DNA of 21,366 nt from a virus. The stretch is taken from positions 1 to 21,366 of the IMG/VR virus record IMGVR_UViG_3300035034_000758. One strand, given 5' to 3'. A program made the position numbers and the translations under genes. Shown here piece by piece: positions 7,104 through 14,816 of this stretch. A model generated the notes under the pieces. It did no database searches. It was given only the letters and a program-made list of their open reading frames with translations, and was not told the origin of the DNA. The stretch's first letter is position 1; every line of letters starts with the position of its first letter.

Positions 7104-7742
7104 ATGCAGTTAGCTAATCTTAATAATAGGTTCGAAGCTAATCCGTATCTAACAGTTCCTATACCTTACAACAAGCTACAAACTCTTCCTTTTAAGGACT
7201 TCGACAAAGACGGTTATGAAGTTCCAACTAAACTCGAATACTTGCATTACGTTGTAAACGGAGTAGACCTTAATCGAGAAATACAGTATCACATTGCCCC
7301 TGTTAAACCTTGGTATGTTGACGTAGAAGATTCGGAGATAGGCCTGGTCCTAGACCACTGTATGCTATTATGCAGGTATGCATTTGCAGGTACAGCAAGA
7401 CAACAAATACAAGAAGCAGCAAAAAAACGCCCTATCCTTAACAAACTATTAAGTATTAAGCCCAAGTGGGGCATTGACTTTTCTCTAGATTACGTAGACT
7501 ATGACATTTGTATGGAAGTAATGCACGTTGAGCAAGACTTCGACAACCTTAAAGATGCGGAACTTGCAAAAGAAAAATTAGAACACATCATCGAAACCAC
7601 AGACTGGAATCTCGGAGTCCAGGAACTGCTGGCTTGTAAAGAAGATTGGATTAATCTATCCAGTGACGACCAAAGTGATTACAAGGCTCAGTTCTTCGGA
7701 TGTCATCGGGCTTTTGACAATAAAAAGGTATTTTCCGGTTGA
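7104..7742 (+). CDS. Unassigned phage protein, 212 aa
   Basis: The ATG at 7104 comes one base after the previous stop. The product has no recognised motif. It contains several aromatic-rich segments (VKPWYVDVED near 67-76, WGIDFSLDYVDYDICMEVM in the middle) and ends in a charged helical region. It looks globular and soluble. The 3' end overlaps a strong promoter: its TGA stop lies inside the TTGACA box at 7739-7744, so this gene marks the border between the late-type and early-type regions. Confidence 0.75.
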   Translation: MQLANLNNRFEANPYLTVPIPYNKLQTLPFKDFDKDGYEVPTKLEYLHYVVNGVDLNREIQYHIAPVKPWYVDVEDSEIGLVLDHCMLLCRYAFAGTARQQIQEAAKKRPILNKLLSIKPKWGIDFSLDYVDYDICMEVMHVEQDFDNLKDAELAKEKLEHIIETTDWNLGVQELLACKEDWINLSSDDQSDYKAQFFGCHRAFDNKKVFSG

Positions 7743-7767
7743 CAACCTGATAGAAAAGCCCTATAAT
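7739..7767 (+). promoter_or_regulatory. Consensus sigma-70 promoter for the dsbA/gene 43 block
   Basis: TTGACA (7739-7744) and TATAAT (7762-7767) are both perfect matches separated by exactly 17 bp. The dsbA start lies 30 bases downstream with AAAGGAGAG between. This is the expected form of an early phage promoter read by unmodified host polymerase. The -35 box contains the upstream gene's stop codon. Confidence 0.92.
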
Positions 7768-7796
7768 AAACAGTAACTTAACACAAAGGAGAGTAT

Positions 7797-8057
7797 ATGA
7801 GCGATCGTACATACGGTGCTGAAGAAAAAGCAAAACTCGAAAAACTAGTACAAGAAGGTGTAACAGTACTTCAAGAAATCGAAGACCTTAAAGAAGGACT
7901 CAAGGACACAGTAAAAGCAACTGCTGAGGAACTTGACATCAAACCTTCTTTAATCAACAAAGCGATCAAAATTGCTAAGAACCGTGACTGGGAACGATAC
8001 TACGACGAATTCGACGACTTGGAAACTATTGTCACTACTGTTGGCGTGGACAAGTAA
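7797..8057 (+). CDS. dsbA: DsbA-like dsDNA-binding protein, 86 aa
   Basis: The product is a small helical charged protein with the layout of T4 DsbA (89 aa). A Lys/Glu-rich N-terminal helix is followed by LKDTVKATAEELDIKPSLIN, then a basic segment (KAIKIAKNRDW) and an acidic end (FDDLETIVTTVG). T4 DsbA binds double-stranded DNA near late promoters and assists late transcription. AAAGGAGAG precedes the ATG, and a perfect promoter lies 30 bases upstream, so it should be strongly expressed early. The assignment rests on length, pattern and neighbourhood, not on a unique catalytic motif. Confidence 0.75.
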   Translation: MSDRTYGAEEKAKLEKLVQEGVTVLQEIEDLKEGLKDTVKATAEELDIKPSLINKAIKIAKNRDWERYYDEFDDLETIVTTVGVDK

Positions 8058-8058
8058 C

Positions 8059-8286
8059 ATGACTCACACAGATAATAAACCTTATCAGAAACTGGCGTGG
8101 TTAGCGACCGGGCTGCTGCTCACTGCTGCTATCCTTTCGTCGTTTAATATATACCCGTACTACGTTGTTGCATTCGTTATTAGCAGCGGATTATGGACGC
8201 TAGTTGCTTGCTTGTGGAGGGAGCGCAGTCTAATTGTACTAAACGGCGGCCTTACATTCATTTACATCTTAGGACTGATCTTTTAA
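8059..8286 (+). CDS. Small membrane protein, 75 aa
   Basis: The ATG at 8059 follows the dsbA stop directly. Upstream in-frame codons lie inside dsbA in another frame and have no ribosome site. Three hydrophobic stretches are visible: about residues 12-29 (LAWLATGLLLTAAILSSF), 34-53 and 58-75. A short basic loop (RER) sits between the last two, so an inner-membrane protein with three spans is likely. The stop overlaps the next ATG as TAATG. Its function is unknown. Confidence 0.78.
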   Translation: MTHTDNKPYQKLAWLATGLLLTAAILSSFNIYPYYVVAFVISSGLWTLVACLWRERSLIVLNGGLTFIYILGLIF

Positions 8287-8531
8287 TGCCTGACCACAAA
8301 GACATTCTTGGGAACCAGATAACTGTAGAAGCAGCAGTAGTAGTGCCAGTTAGCAAAAGTTGCTTAGAAGTAGGGATTGTTAGAAAGCTTACTCCCAAGA
8401 TGATAACAGTTACAATAGTGGGCAAAGCCAGGGGCTGGAGTAAGGGGACTAGACAATTCTACCCGGGCGACGTGCTAGTTATCGAAGACGCAAAAGTTAC
8501 AATGTACATACTCAAGCAACGAGCACTATAA
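8286..8531 (+). CDS. Small unassigned beta-rich protein, 81 aa
   Basis: The ATG at 8286 overlaps the upstream TAA. The frame is open further 5', but that part is the shadow of the membrane protein gene. The product alternates hydrophobic and polar residues (ITVEAAVVVPVS, VGIVRKLTPKMITVTIVG) and has the GTRQFYPGDVLVIED pattern of a small SH3- or KOW-like beta barrel. A nucleic-acid-binding role would fit its place before the polymerase, but no diagnostic motif proves it. Confidence 0.75.
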   Translation: MPDHKDILGNQITVEAAVVVPVSKSCLEVGIVRKLTPKMITVTIVGKARGWSKGTRQFYPGDVLVIEDAKVTMYILKQRAL

Positions 8532-8604
8532 GTATAGACAGATTCGTTCACTACACGAACAAGCACACGGTAACGTTGACCAACTAACAACGGAGGAGAC
8601 TTAC

Positions 8605-8703
8605 ATGTCAAAAAACAACGAATGGCTCAATGATGCCGCTCACGTTGAACAATGCAACAGCACTCTCGACGTAGCAAAAATAAGACAAGAGGGATACAAA
8701 TGA
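8605..8703 (+). CDS. Micro-gene upstream of gene 43, 32 aa
   Basis: This short frame has the strongest Shine-Dalgarno in the region (CGGAGGAG, 8591-8598) at good spacing. It ends with TGA overlapping the polymerase ATG (ATGA at 8700-8703). The peptide is MSKNNEWLNDAAHVEQCN followed by a Lys/Gln-rich tail. It may be a real small protein or a leader that feeds ribosomes into gene 43 by coupling. No family is recognised. Confidence 0.65.
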   Translation: MSKNNEWLNDAAHVEQCNSTLDVAKIRQEGYK

Positions 8704-10874
8704 GCTACATCGACGCACTATTCGATCGCGATGCTGACATCATTCGAGTCGTCGAAAGATGTGAAGGAGTTCGTAAATTTCAAAATTTCCCAGTAAAGTA
8801 TACATTCTATCATACCGACCCTAAGGGCAGGTATAAAAGTATCTTTGGAGACCCACTCCAAAGAATAGTTTGTAAAAATACCAAAGAATTCCGCAAAGAA
8901 GTAGCAATTAACAAACACAAGAAGTTATTTGAGTCTGACATTAATCCTATCTTCCAGTGTCTTTCTGAAAACTATCTTAACCAGGACGCTCCAAAGCTGA
9001 ATATTGCGTTCTTTGACATCGAGACTGACTTTGATCCAGAGCGCGGGTTTGCAGACCCGAGCGATCCCTTCATGGGCATAACCAGTATATCTATCTACCT
9101 ACAGTGGCTAGAGACAATGGTCTGTTTGGCTGTGCCTCCAAAGACACTAACAATGGAGGAAGCTACAGAACTTGTTAGCGATATTCCTAATGTTATGCTA
9201 TTCCATAAAGAAGCAGACATGCTGGACACGTTCTTAACAGTTATTGAAGACAGTGATGTACTAAGTGGCTGGAACAGCGAAGGGTATGACATACCCTACA
9301 CAGTAAACCGTGTATCAAGAGTGCTAAGCAAGAACGACACTCGCAGGTTCTGCTTGTGGAATCAACTGCCCAAGCGCAGAGAGTTTGAGCGTTACGGCAA
9401 AACTGCTGAAACCTTTGATCTAGTAGGCAGAGTGCACTTGGACAGTTTGCAGCTATACCGCAAGTACACCTATGAAGAACGTCACACTTACAGACTGGAT
9501 GCTATCGGTGAGATTGAAGTTAACGAGCGCAAGACTCAATACGAAGGAACGTTGGATCAACTTTATAACAATGACTTTAGACTGTTTATTGAATACAACA
9601 TTCAGGATACTGCATTGCTAGACAAGCTGGACAAGAAGCTGAAGTTTATTGACTTGAGCAATGAACTAGCACACTCGAATACCGTTTTGCTTCAAACTAC
9701 AATGGGGGCTGTGGCCGTAACCGAGCAAGCAATCATCAACGAAGCGCATCACAGAGGCTTACAGGTGCCAAATCGTACCAAGTACGACGAAGGAGCAACA
9801 CAAGCAGCAGGTGCATACGTAGCTTTTCCTAAGAAAGGCTTGCACAAGTGGATAGGCTCTATGGACTTAAATTCACTATATCCTAGTGTGATACGCTCAC
9901 TAAACATGGGGCCGGAAACAATCATAGGGCAGTTACGTCCAGACATGACAGATGCTATGATACACGAAGAAACAACTCTTAAGAAAAAGTCATTCGCCGG
10001 GGCATGGGAAGGACGATTCGGCACGTTAGAGTATGACGCAGTGATGGACAAGCGCAAAGACATTGCTATCAACGTAGACTGGGAGGACGGCAGAACTGAT
10101 GTGTTAAGTGGTGCTGAAATCTATCAGTTGCTTTTCGACAGCCAAATGCCGTGGGTGATTAGTGCTAACGGGACAATATTTACAACAGAGTTTGAAGGTG
10201 TTATCCCAGGCATCTTGAAGCGTTGGTATTCAGAACGTAAAGAACTGCAAGCCATGAAGAAGAAGGCCGAGGAAGCCGGCAACGCAACAGAAAAAGCGTT
10301 CTGGGACAAGCGGCAGTTGGTAAAGAAGATTAACCTGAACTCGCTGTACGGTGCAATCCTAAACCCAGGTTGTAGATTCTTTGATAAGCGCATTGGACAA
10401 TCAACCACACTTACAGGCAGACAGATCGTTAAGCACATGTCAGCAGAGGTAAACAAAACAATCACAGGCGAATACGATCATATTGGTAAAGCTGTTATCT
10501 ATGGTGACAGCGTGACCGGCGAATCAACAATACAACTAGGTGACGGCTCTGAGACAGATATAGCTGATCTATTTAACGGTATTAATTACAAAGTCATACA
10601 AGACGGTGGGAAAGAATACGCTATACCTCAAGATGCAGAGTACAACCTAAAGGTCCTAGGTTACAACTCTTACGAAGACGAAGCTGTATTCGCCGGAATC
10701 AACTACGTCATGCGTCACAAAACCTCAAAACAACTGTACAAGATAACAATGGAGGACGGGACTTCTGTTACTGTTACTGAAGATCACAGTATAATGGTAG
10801 ACAGGGCAGGATTCTTGACAGAAGTTAAGCCAGTTGACATTCAAGACGAAGACCTGATTGTTAGTATAGCTTAA
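8700..10874 (+). CDS. 43: DNA polymerase gp43, N-terminal half, fused to a split-intein N-part
   Basis: The ATG at 8700 is chosen over an open frame 16 codons longer because AAGAGGG precedes it and the upstream micro-gene ends there with ATGA. The protein has 724 residues. The 3'-5' exonuclease motifs are FFDIETD (near 103-109), GWNSEGYDIPY (near 191) and EYNIQDT (near 298). Polymerase motif A is LNSLYPS (near 393) and motif B is KKINLNSLYG (near 541). Motif C stops at YGD (601-603). There the chain passes into SVTGESTI, intein block A, and continues for 121 intein residues to a stop. Known role: T4-type replicative polymerase. Alone, this half lacks the second catalytic Asp of YGDTDS and the whole thumb, so activity needs trans-splicing with the product of the next gene. 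Confidence 0.95.
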   Translation: MSYIDALFDRDADIIRVVERCEGVRKFQNFPVKYTFYHTDPKGRYKSIFGDPLQRIVCKNTKEFRKEVAINKHKKLFESDINPIFQCLSENYLNQDAPKLNIAFFDIETDFDPERGFADPSDPFMGITSISIYLQWLETMVCLAVPPKTLTMEEATELVSDIPNVMLFHKEADMLDTFLTVIEDSDVLSGWNSEGYDIPYTVNRVSRVLSKNDTRRFCLWNQLPKRREFERYGKTAETFDLVGRVHLDSLQLYRKYTYEERHTYRLDAIGEIEVNERKTQYEGTLDQLYNNDFRLFIEYNIQDTALLDKLDKKLKFIDLSNELAHSNTVLLQTTMGAVAVTEQAIINEAHHRGLQVPNRTKYDEGATQAAGAYVAFPKKGLHKWIGSMDLNSLYPSVIRSLNMGPETIIGQLRPDMTDAMIHEETTLKKKSFAGAWEGRFGTLEYDAVMDKRKDIAINVDWEDGRTDVLSGAEIYQLLFDSQMPWVISANGTIFTTEFEGVIPGILKRWYSERKELQAMKKKAEEAGNATEKAFWDKRQLVKKINLNSLYGAILNPGCRFFDKRIGQSTTLTGRQIVKHMSAEVNKTITGEYDHIGKAVIYGDSVTGESTIQLGDGSETDIADLFNGINYKVIQDGGKEYAIPQDAEYNLKVLGYNSYEDEAVFAGINYVMRHKTSKQLYKITMEDGTSVTVTEDHSIMVDRAGFLTEVKPVDIQDEDLIVSIA
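10509..10871 (+). other. Split intein N-part within gene 43
   Basis: The 121 residues begin with Ser1 directly after YGD. Block A is SVTGESTI. Block B is present near the end, with GTSVTVTEDHSIMV holding the T-x-x-H motif of the first splicing step. No endonuclease domain follows, and a TAA ends the frame. Ser instead of Cys at position 1 is less usual but known. Confidence 0.92.
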
Positions 10875-10951
10875 CTAAGTGCAAAGAAACACGGTCAAGT
10901 CAACGGCGTCCGGTAATTGAGGCCATAAGCAAAACAAGCCGAGACTTCTAG

Positions 10952-11038
10952 AATATTCCTACATTAGTTATATGGGAGGAAGAATGTCTAAATAACCCAA
11001 CAGAAACAATTAAAAGGTGTGTAGAATGGTTGAACTAA
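10952..11038 (+). pseudogene. Possible remnant of a Vsr-type homing endonuclease C-terminus
   Basis: In a third frame of the gap between the gene 43 halves, 28 codons read NIPTLVIWEEECLNN, then PTETIKRCVEWLN and a stop. LVIWE-x-E followed by a short helix resembles the C-terminal end of Vsr-like endonucleases. In the same frame, just before an in-frame TAG at 10949-10951, is AISKTSRDF, whose RD is reminiscent of the conserved region upstream of that motif. There is no start codon and the length is far too short, so this would be a relic. The family call rests on pattern memory and is tentative. Confidence 0.4.
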
Positions 11039-11154
11039 AACGGCAAAAAGTTTCTAAAGTAGAAAAGCTCGATTCAACAGAAGAATACGTATACGACATA
11101 TCAATAAAGGATCAGGATCCTTTTTTCTTTGCAAACGGGCATCTAGTACACAAC
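11026..11154 (+). other. Split intein C-part of gene 43
   Basis: Forty-three residues begin at the ATG. Block F is EYVYDISIKDQDPFFFANG and block G is LVHN with Thr+1. The length is typical of natural split-intein C-parts. The junction restores the YGDTDS catalytic motif exactly. Confidence 0.92.
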
Positions 11155-12015
11155 ACAGACAGTGTTTATTTCTCAGCTTTTCCGATACTGTATGATGACA
11201 TTCAAAACGGCACTATTGCGTGGGATCACGACAGTGTTGTTAAACTGTACGATCAGATTGCTGCACAAGTAGACACGACTTTTAGTGCATTTGCAGGACG
11301 TGCGTTTCATTGTCCGAAATCGAGGTCCGAAGTAATTGCAGCAGGACGAGAAATTGTTGCTAGTTCAGGATTGTTTATCACAAAGAAGCGATATGCTGCA
11401 CTTGTATACGACGACGAAGGCGAGAGGAAAGATGTAGACGGTTCTGCTGGCAAGGTAAAAGCAATGGGGCTAGATTTGCGCAGAAGCGATACTCCTGTTT
11501 ACATGCAAGACTTCTTAAAAGAGATTCTATTAATGGTATTGCAGGATGCCCTTAAGGAAGATGTGATAGAGCATATTACCAAGTTCCGCAAAGAGTTTGA
11601 AGGCATGCCTGGTTGGGACAAAGGGACACCAAAACGCGCAAATAAGGTAGGACATTATCGCAGGCTAGAAGAAAAGCAAGGCAAGGCTACTATGCCTGGC
11701 CACGTCAGAGCGGCGCTCAACTGGAACACCCTCAAGCGGATGAACGGTGATAAGTATTCGCAAGAGATTGTAGACGGTATGAAGTGCATCGTTTGTAAGC
11801 TCAAGCAAAATCCGTTAGGATATACTAGTGTTGCTTACCCAACAGACGAGCTACGCTTGCCAGAGTGGTTCAAAGAGCTGCCGTTTGACGGACCCGCAAT
11901 GGCTGACACCATCATTGACAACAAGCTGAAGAACTTGATAGGCGTGTTAGACTTTGATCTCGAAGACACTAAGCAGCACACAACGTTCAGTTCTTTGTTT
12001 GATTTTGGTGATTAG
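11026..12015 (+). CDS. 43: DNA polymerase gp43, C-terminal half, led by a split-intein C-part
   Basis: The ATG at 11026 is preferred over GTG at 11017 because AAAAGG (11012-11017) fits it as ribosome site. Residues 1-43 are intein and end in LVHN. From Thr44 the sequence TDSVYFS completes polymerase motif C, followed by palm and thumb: KKRYAALVYDDEG, the GLDLRRSDTP region, and others. The 286 polymerase residues plus 603 from the other gene give 889, close to the 898 of T4 gp43. The extreme C-terminus, FSSLFDFGD, resembles the short T4 gp43 tail that binds the sliding clamp, and the clamp gene follows next. Expression and trans-splicing of both halves would be needed for a working polymerase. 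Confidence 0.94.
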   Translation: MVELKRQKVSKVEKLDSTEEYVYDISIKDQDPFFFANGHLVHNTDSVYFSAFPILYDDIQNGTIAWDHDSVVKLYDQIAAQVDTTFSAFAGRAFHCPKSRSEVIAAGREIVASSGLFITKKRYAALVYDDEGERKDVDGSAGKVKAMGLDLRRSDTPVYMQDFLKEILLMVLQDALKEDVIEHITKFRKEFEGMPGWDKGTPKRANKVGHYRRLEEKQGKATMPGHVRAALNWNTLKRMNGDKYSQEIVDGMKCIVCKLKQNPLGYTSVAYPTDELRLPEWFKELPFDGPAMADTIIDNKLKNLIGVLDFDLEDTKQHTTFSSLFDFGD

Positions 12016-12038
12016 ACCTAAATACACAAAGAAAACAG

Positions 12039-12067
12039 TTGACAGACAGAAACTTATAACATATACT
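12039..12067 (+). promoter_or_regulatory. Sigma-70-type promoter for gene 45
   Basis: TTGACA (12039-12044), a 17-bp spacer and TATACT (12062-12067) lie 40 bases before the clamp start, in the intergenic space after gene 43C. The leader contains TTAGAGGAAACG, with the ribosome site AGAGGA close to the ATG. Confidence 0.88.
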
Positions 12068-12107
12068 ATTAACTATAGTAAAAATATTAACCTTAGAGGA
12101 AACGTAA

Positions 12108-12836
12108 ATGAAGGATATCTTGCAAGACATTGTTGCACACACCCACGCACTAGGCTTCTTGACACTAGTTAAAGTTACTAGTGAAGACGACACTATTGTT
12201 GAATCAATGGCAGAGGACCGCTCCGTGATTGTTTCTGCAACAACCTATTCTCCAATCGGAGAATTTAAAGGGGTGTTTGGTATGCCAAACTTGGACAAAC
12301 TTAACTTGCACTTGAAGAACCCAGAGTACAAGGAAAATGCCAAGTTGCAAGTAGTAGAAGCAGAACGGAACGGGGAAACCATTCCTACGCACATACACTT
12401 CGAAAACCAGGCTGGTGATTTCCAAAATGATTATCGTTTTATGAACAGAGCAATAATCGAAGAGAAACTCAAAAGTGTTAAGTTTAAAGGAGCAAGCTGG
12501 AACGTCACATTCGAACCTAGTATAGCTAGTATCTCGCGTATGAAATTGCAAAGTGCAGCTCACGCAGAAGAACCTGTATTCAACGTAAAGACGGAAAACA
12601 GCAATCTTGTGTTCAGTTTTGGTGATGCAGGCAGTCATGCAGGGGAGTTTGTTTTTCAACACGGAGTTGACGGCTCTCTCAAGCACACCTGGAGTTGGCC
12701 TGTTGCGCAGGTCCAGGCTATCTTGAACCTGTCTGGAGACATTAACATGAGCATCTCAGACCAAGGCGCAATGAAGATTACCGTAGACAGCGGCATGGCC
12801 AAGTACGATTACATCTTGCCAGCGCAATCAAAATAA
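12108..12836 (+). CDS. 45: Sliding clamp gp45, 242 aa
   Basis: The protein has the length and pattern of T4 gp45 (228 aa). Near the start are ILQDIVAHTHALGF and a central strand-turn FKGVFGMPNLDKLNLHL. RFMNRAIIEEKL follows at mid-length, and the C-terminal part ends DSGMAKYDYILPAQ. Clamp proteins are trimeric rings that tether the polymerase, and in T4 they also link to late transcription. It follows gene 43C, whose C-terminal tail looks like a clamp-binding peptide. It has its own promoter 40 bases upstream, giving expression independent of the polymerase operon. Confidence 0.9.
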   Translation: MKDILQDIVAHTHALGFLTLVKVTSEDDTIVESMAEDRSVIVSATTYSPIGEFKGVFGMPNLDKLNLHLKNPEYKENAKLQVVEAERNGETIPTHIHFENQAGDFQNDYRFMNRAIIEEKLKSVKFKGASWNVTFEPSIASISRMKLQSAAHAEEPVFNVKTENSNLVFSFGDAGSHAGEFVFQHGVDGSLKHTWSWPVAQVQAILNLSGDINMSISDQGAMKITVDSGMAKYDYILPAQSK

Positions 12837-12845
12837 GGAGGGCTT

Positions 12846-13181
12846 ATGTCTAATCCAGAAGACATTGACCTGAATCATCTTGCAAAGTTATTCGACGCTG
12901 CACTAGCGTCAGACAACGAAACAGTGAAAAGAACCTTGCGTAACTTTATGTTGGTTGCTAGCATAGTTGAAGCGGAAGAGGTTACTACAGCTACGCCGTT
13001 TGGTGACTTGCTACGTCGAGTAGAAGCCTTAGAAAAGAACCAGGAATACTTAAAAGGTTGGCTCGATCGAGCAACGGGAACTAGCACAACGTACGGCAAA
13101 AACTGCTTCACTGATCTTTATGGGTCTACTGGTAAGACTAGTAATACTGGGCATGGAGTCTGGTGGACCTGTCGGGACTGA
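12846..13181 (+). CDS. Unassigned small protein, 111 aa
   Basis: The start follows AAGGAGGGCTT, an excellent ribosome site, nine bases after the clamp stop. The N-terminal 60 residues are helical and acidic (DIDLNHLAKLFDAALASDN). Then comes a coiled-coil-like LLRRVEALEKNQEYLKGWL stretch and a Gly/Thr/Ser-rich tail ending GVWWTCRD. No family is recognised. Just past its stop, the +1 frame keeps a protein-like character up to the next gene, so the present C-terminus may be altered. Confidence 0.75.
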   Translation: MSNPEDIDLNHLAKLFDAALASDNETVKRTLRNFMLVASIVEAEEVTTATPFGDLLRRVEALEKNQEYLKGWLDRATGTSTTYGKNCFTDLYGSTGKTSNTGHGVWWTCRD

Positions 13182-13260
13182 TGTTAACATCGACAGCTAG
13201 CTCAACAGCACATACGACATTGAGATGTTTAAAAAGATGATGTACATGGGAGAGATATGA
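13153..13260 (+). pseudogene. Short coding-like frame interrupted by TAG before dpdA
   Basis: In the frame one base ahead of the preceding gene, 15 codons (MESGGPVGTDVNIDS) lead to TAG at 13198-13200. The frame then reads LNSTYDIEMFKKMMYMGEI and ends in a TGA that overlaps the dpdA ATG (ATGA). The overlap style matches real genes in this region. It could be a decayed small gene, the lost tail of the preceding gene, or chance. Confidence 0.3.
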
Positions 13261-14816
13261 AAAGAAACTTAACAAACGAGCAATTAGACAAGAACGGTGA
13301 ACTTCAGTACGCCGTGTTTTTGCCGGCACTAAGTGGATTTTACGCTACTTATGTAGGCAAACAACGGTACGGTGAATACGTGTTAAAGTCTCGTATTCCT
13401 AAGAACTTTCCCAACGGCATTGAAAGTCTTAACTATCTAAACAAAAATCAAGGACAGTTTCAGTACAAGTGGACACTGTATTCCGCTGGCCACGCCGACT
13501 TGGACACGACTAAGCACGTTCCCAAAGAGGATATGATTCGCAACCGTGACAGAGAGAACTCATGGATGCTGGGCGACAGCGGTGGCTTCCAAATTGGTAA
13601 GGGAGTATGGGAAGGAGACTGGAAAGATCCGAACTGCCCTAAAGCGCAAAAGAAGCGTGACGGAGTTCTGCGGTGGATGGATGCGTACATGGACTACGGT
13701 ATGATCCTTGATATCCCAGCGTGGGTAGCACGTTCGCCCGCGGGCGCCGCGGCGACAGGTATCAACAACTATACTGATGCTGTGAACGCAACAAGAATTA
13801 ATAACGACTACTGGCTTAAGCACAGAACAGGGGCTTGCAAGTTCCTCAACGTATTACAGGGTGAAAACCACGCAGACGCGGAAGACTGGTACGAGCAGAT
13901 GAAAGATTACTGTGACCCAACTGTATACCCAGACAACCATTTTAATGGATGGTCTATGGGTGGCCAGAACATGTGTGATGTGCATCTCGTGCTTAAACGG
14001 CTTGTTACGCTGCGATTTGACGGCCTATTAGAAGAAGGCATTCACGATGTAATGCACTTCCTGGGCACAAGTAAACTGGAGTGGGCAACACTGTTAACAG
14101 ACGTCCAGAGAGCCGTGCGCAAGTATCATAACCCAAACTTCATGATTACATTTGACTGTGCATCGCCGTTCCTTGCCACTGCTAATGGACAAATTTACAT
14201 TCAGACAGAAACACCCGACCGTAAAAAGTGGGTGTATAGGATGCAGCCTAGCATCGATAATAAGAAGTATGCAACTGACAGTAGGTTATTCCGTGACGCA
14301 GTATTGCAAGACGGTATCTTTAAGAACTTTGACAACTCGCCTATCACAGAAGAACTTGGTGTATCAGATATTTGTATTTACAAGCCAGGTGACCTAAATA
14401 AGATCGGCAAAGAAGGCAAAACTAGTTGGGATAGCTTCAGCTATGCAATACAAATGGGCCACAACGTCTGGAGTCATGTAAATGCTGTTCAAGAAGCTAA
14501 CAGACAGTATGACTTAGGTCACGTGCCAAGGATGTTGGTCGAAGAACGGTTTGACCAAAAGTATTTCCGAGACATTGTTGATGAAATATTCTCAATTAAC
14601 AATCGGAGTGAAGCAATGGCAATGATTGAAGAACATAGCCGTTATTGGATGACTATTCCCGGTACAAGAGGTGCCGTGGGTAAGAAAACCGTGAACGCCA
14701 GTACTTATTTTGACAGCTTGTTTGAAGTAAACAATGCAGGCTCTGAAGAAGTCGAAGAAGACTTTGACGAAGAAGCTGAGCACAACTTGGAGATTTTAGA
14801 AGATGAACAACCCTGA
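13257..14816 (+). CDS. dpdA: DpdA-like guanine transglycosylase, 519 aa
   Basis: The protein carries the tRNA-guanine transglycosylase (TGT) active-site layout in order: DSGGFQ at 107-112, ILDIPAW with Asp152, LQGE with Gln201, MGGQ at 234-237, and ITFDC with Asp300 as the candidate nucleophile. These match the Asp, Asp, Gln, Gly and Asp positions of bacterial TGT in order and spacing. The Cys/His zinc site of tRNA-modifying TGTs is not visible at the C-terminus, which ends in an acidic tail. DpdA proteins are the TGT relatives that exchange guanine in DNA for a 7-deazaguanine base. The nearby queD-like, folE and queE genes support that role, although a tRNA target cannot be excluded. GGGAGAG precedes the ATG. 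The 3' end overlaps the next gene by 14 bases. Confidence 0.85.
   Translation: MKRNLTNEQLDKNGELQYAVFLPALSGFYATYVGKQRYGEYVLKSRIPKNFPNGIESLNYLNKNQGQFQYKWTLYSAGHADLDTTKHVPKEDMIRNRDRENSWMLGDSGGFQIGKGVWEGDWKDPNCPKAQKKRDGVLRWMDAYMDYGMILDIPAWVARSPAGAAATGINNYTDAVNATRINNDYWLKHRTGACKFLNVLQGENHADAEDWYEQMKDYCDPTVYPDNHFNGWSMGGQNMCDVHLVLKRLVTLRFDGLLEEGIHDVMHFLGTSKLEWATLLTDVQRAVRKYHNPNFMITFDCASPFLATANGQIYIQTETPDRKKWVYRMQPSIDNKKYATDSRLFRDAVLQDGIFKNFDNSPITEELGVSDICIYKPGDLNKIGKEGKTSWDSFSYAIQMGHNVWSHVNAVQEANRQYDLGHVPRMLVEERFDQKYFRDIVDEIFSINNRSEAMAMIEEHSRYWMTIPGTRGAVGKKTVNASTYFDSLFEVNNAGSEEVEEDFDEEAEHNLEILEDEQP

Noticed and set aside
7714-7742. A second promoter from TTGACA at 7714
   Set aside because: No -10 box is found 17 bp downstream. 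The perfect promoter at 7739 explains the site.
7972-8058. Longer start for the membrane protein
   Set aside because: These codons lie inside dsbA in another frame and have no ribosome site. ATG at 8059 directly follows the dsbA stop.
8193-8285. Longer start for the 81-residue protein
   Set aside because: The stretch is a shadow of the membrane protein gene. TAATG at 8284-8288 marks the real start.
8544-8560. Small hairpin TTCGT/ACGAA before the micro-gene
   Set aside because: Five pairs with a seven-base loop in an AT-rich gap are expected by chance.
12204-12686. A 160-codon minus-strand frame opposite the clamp gene
   Set aside because: It is fully antisense to gene 45, with Cys- and Phe-rich shadow composition. 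The + frame has clear clamp features.
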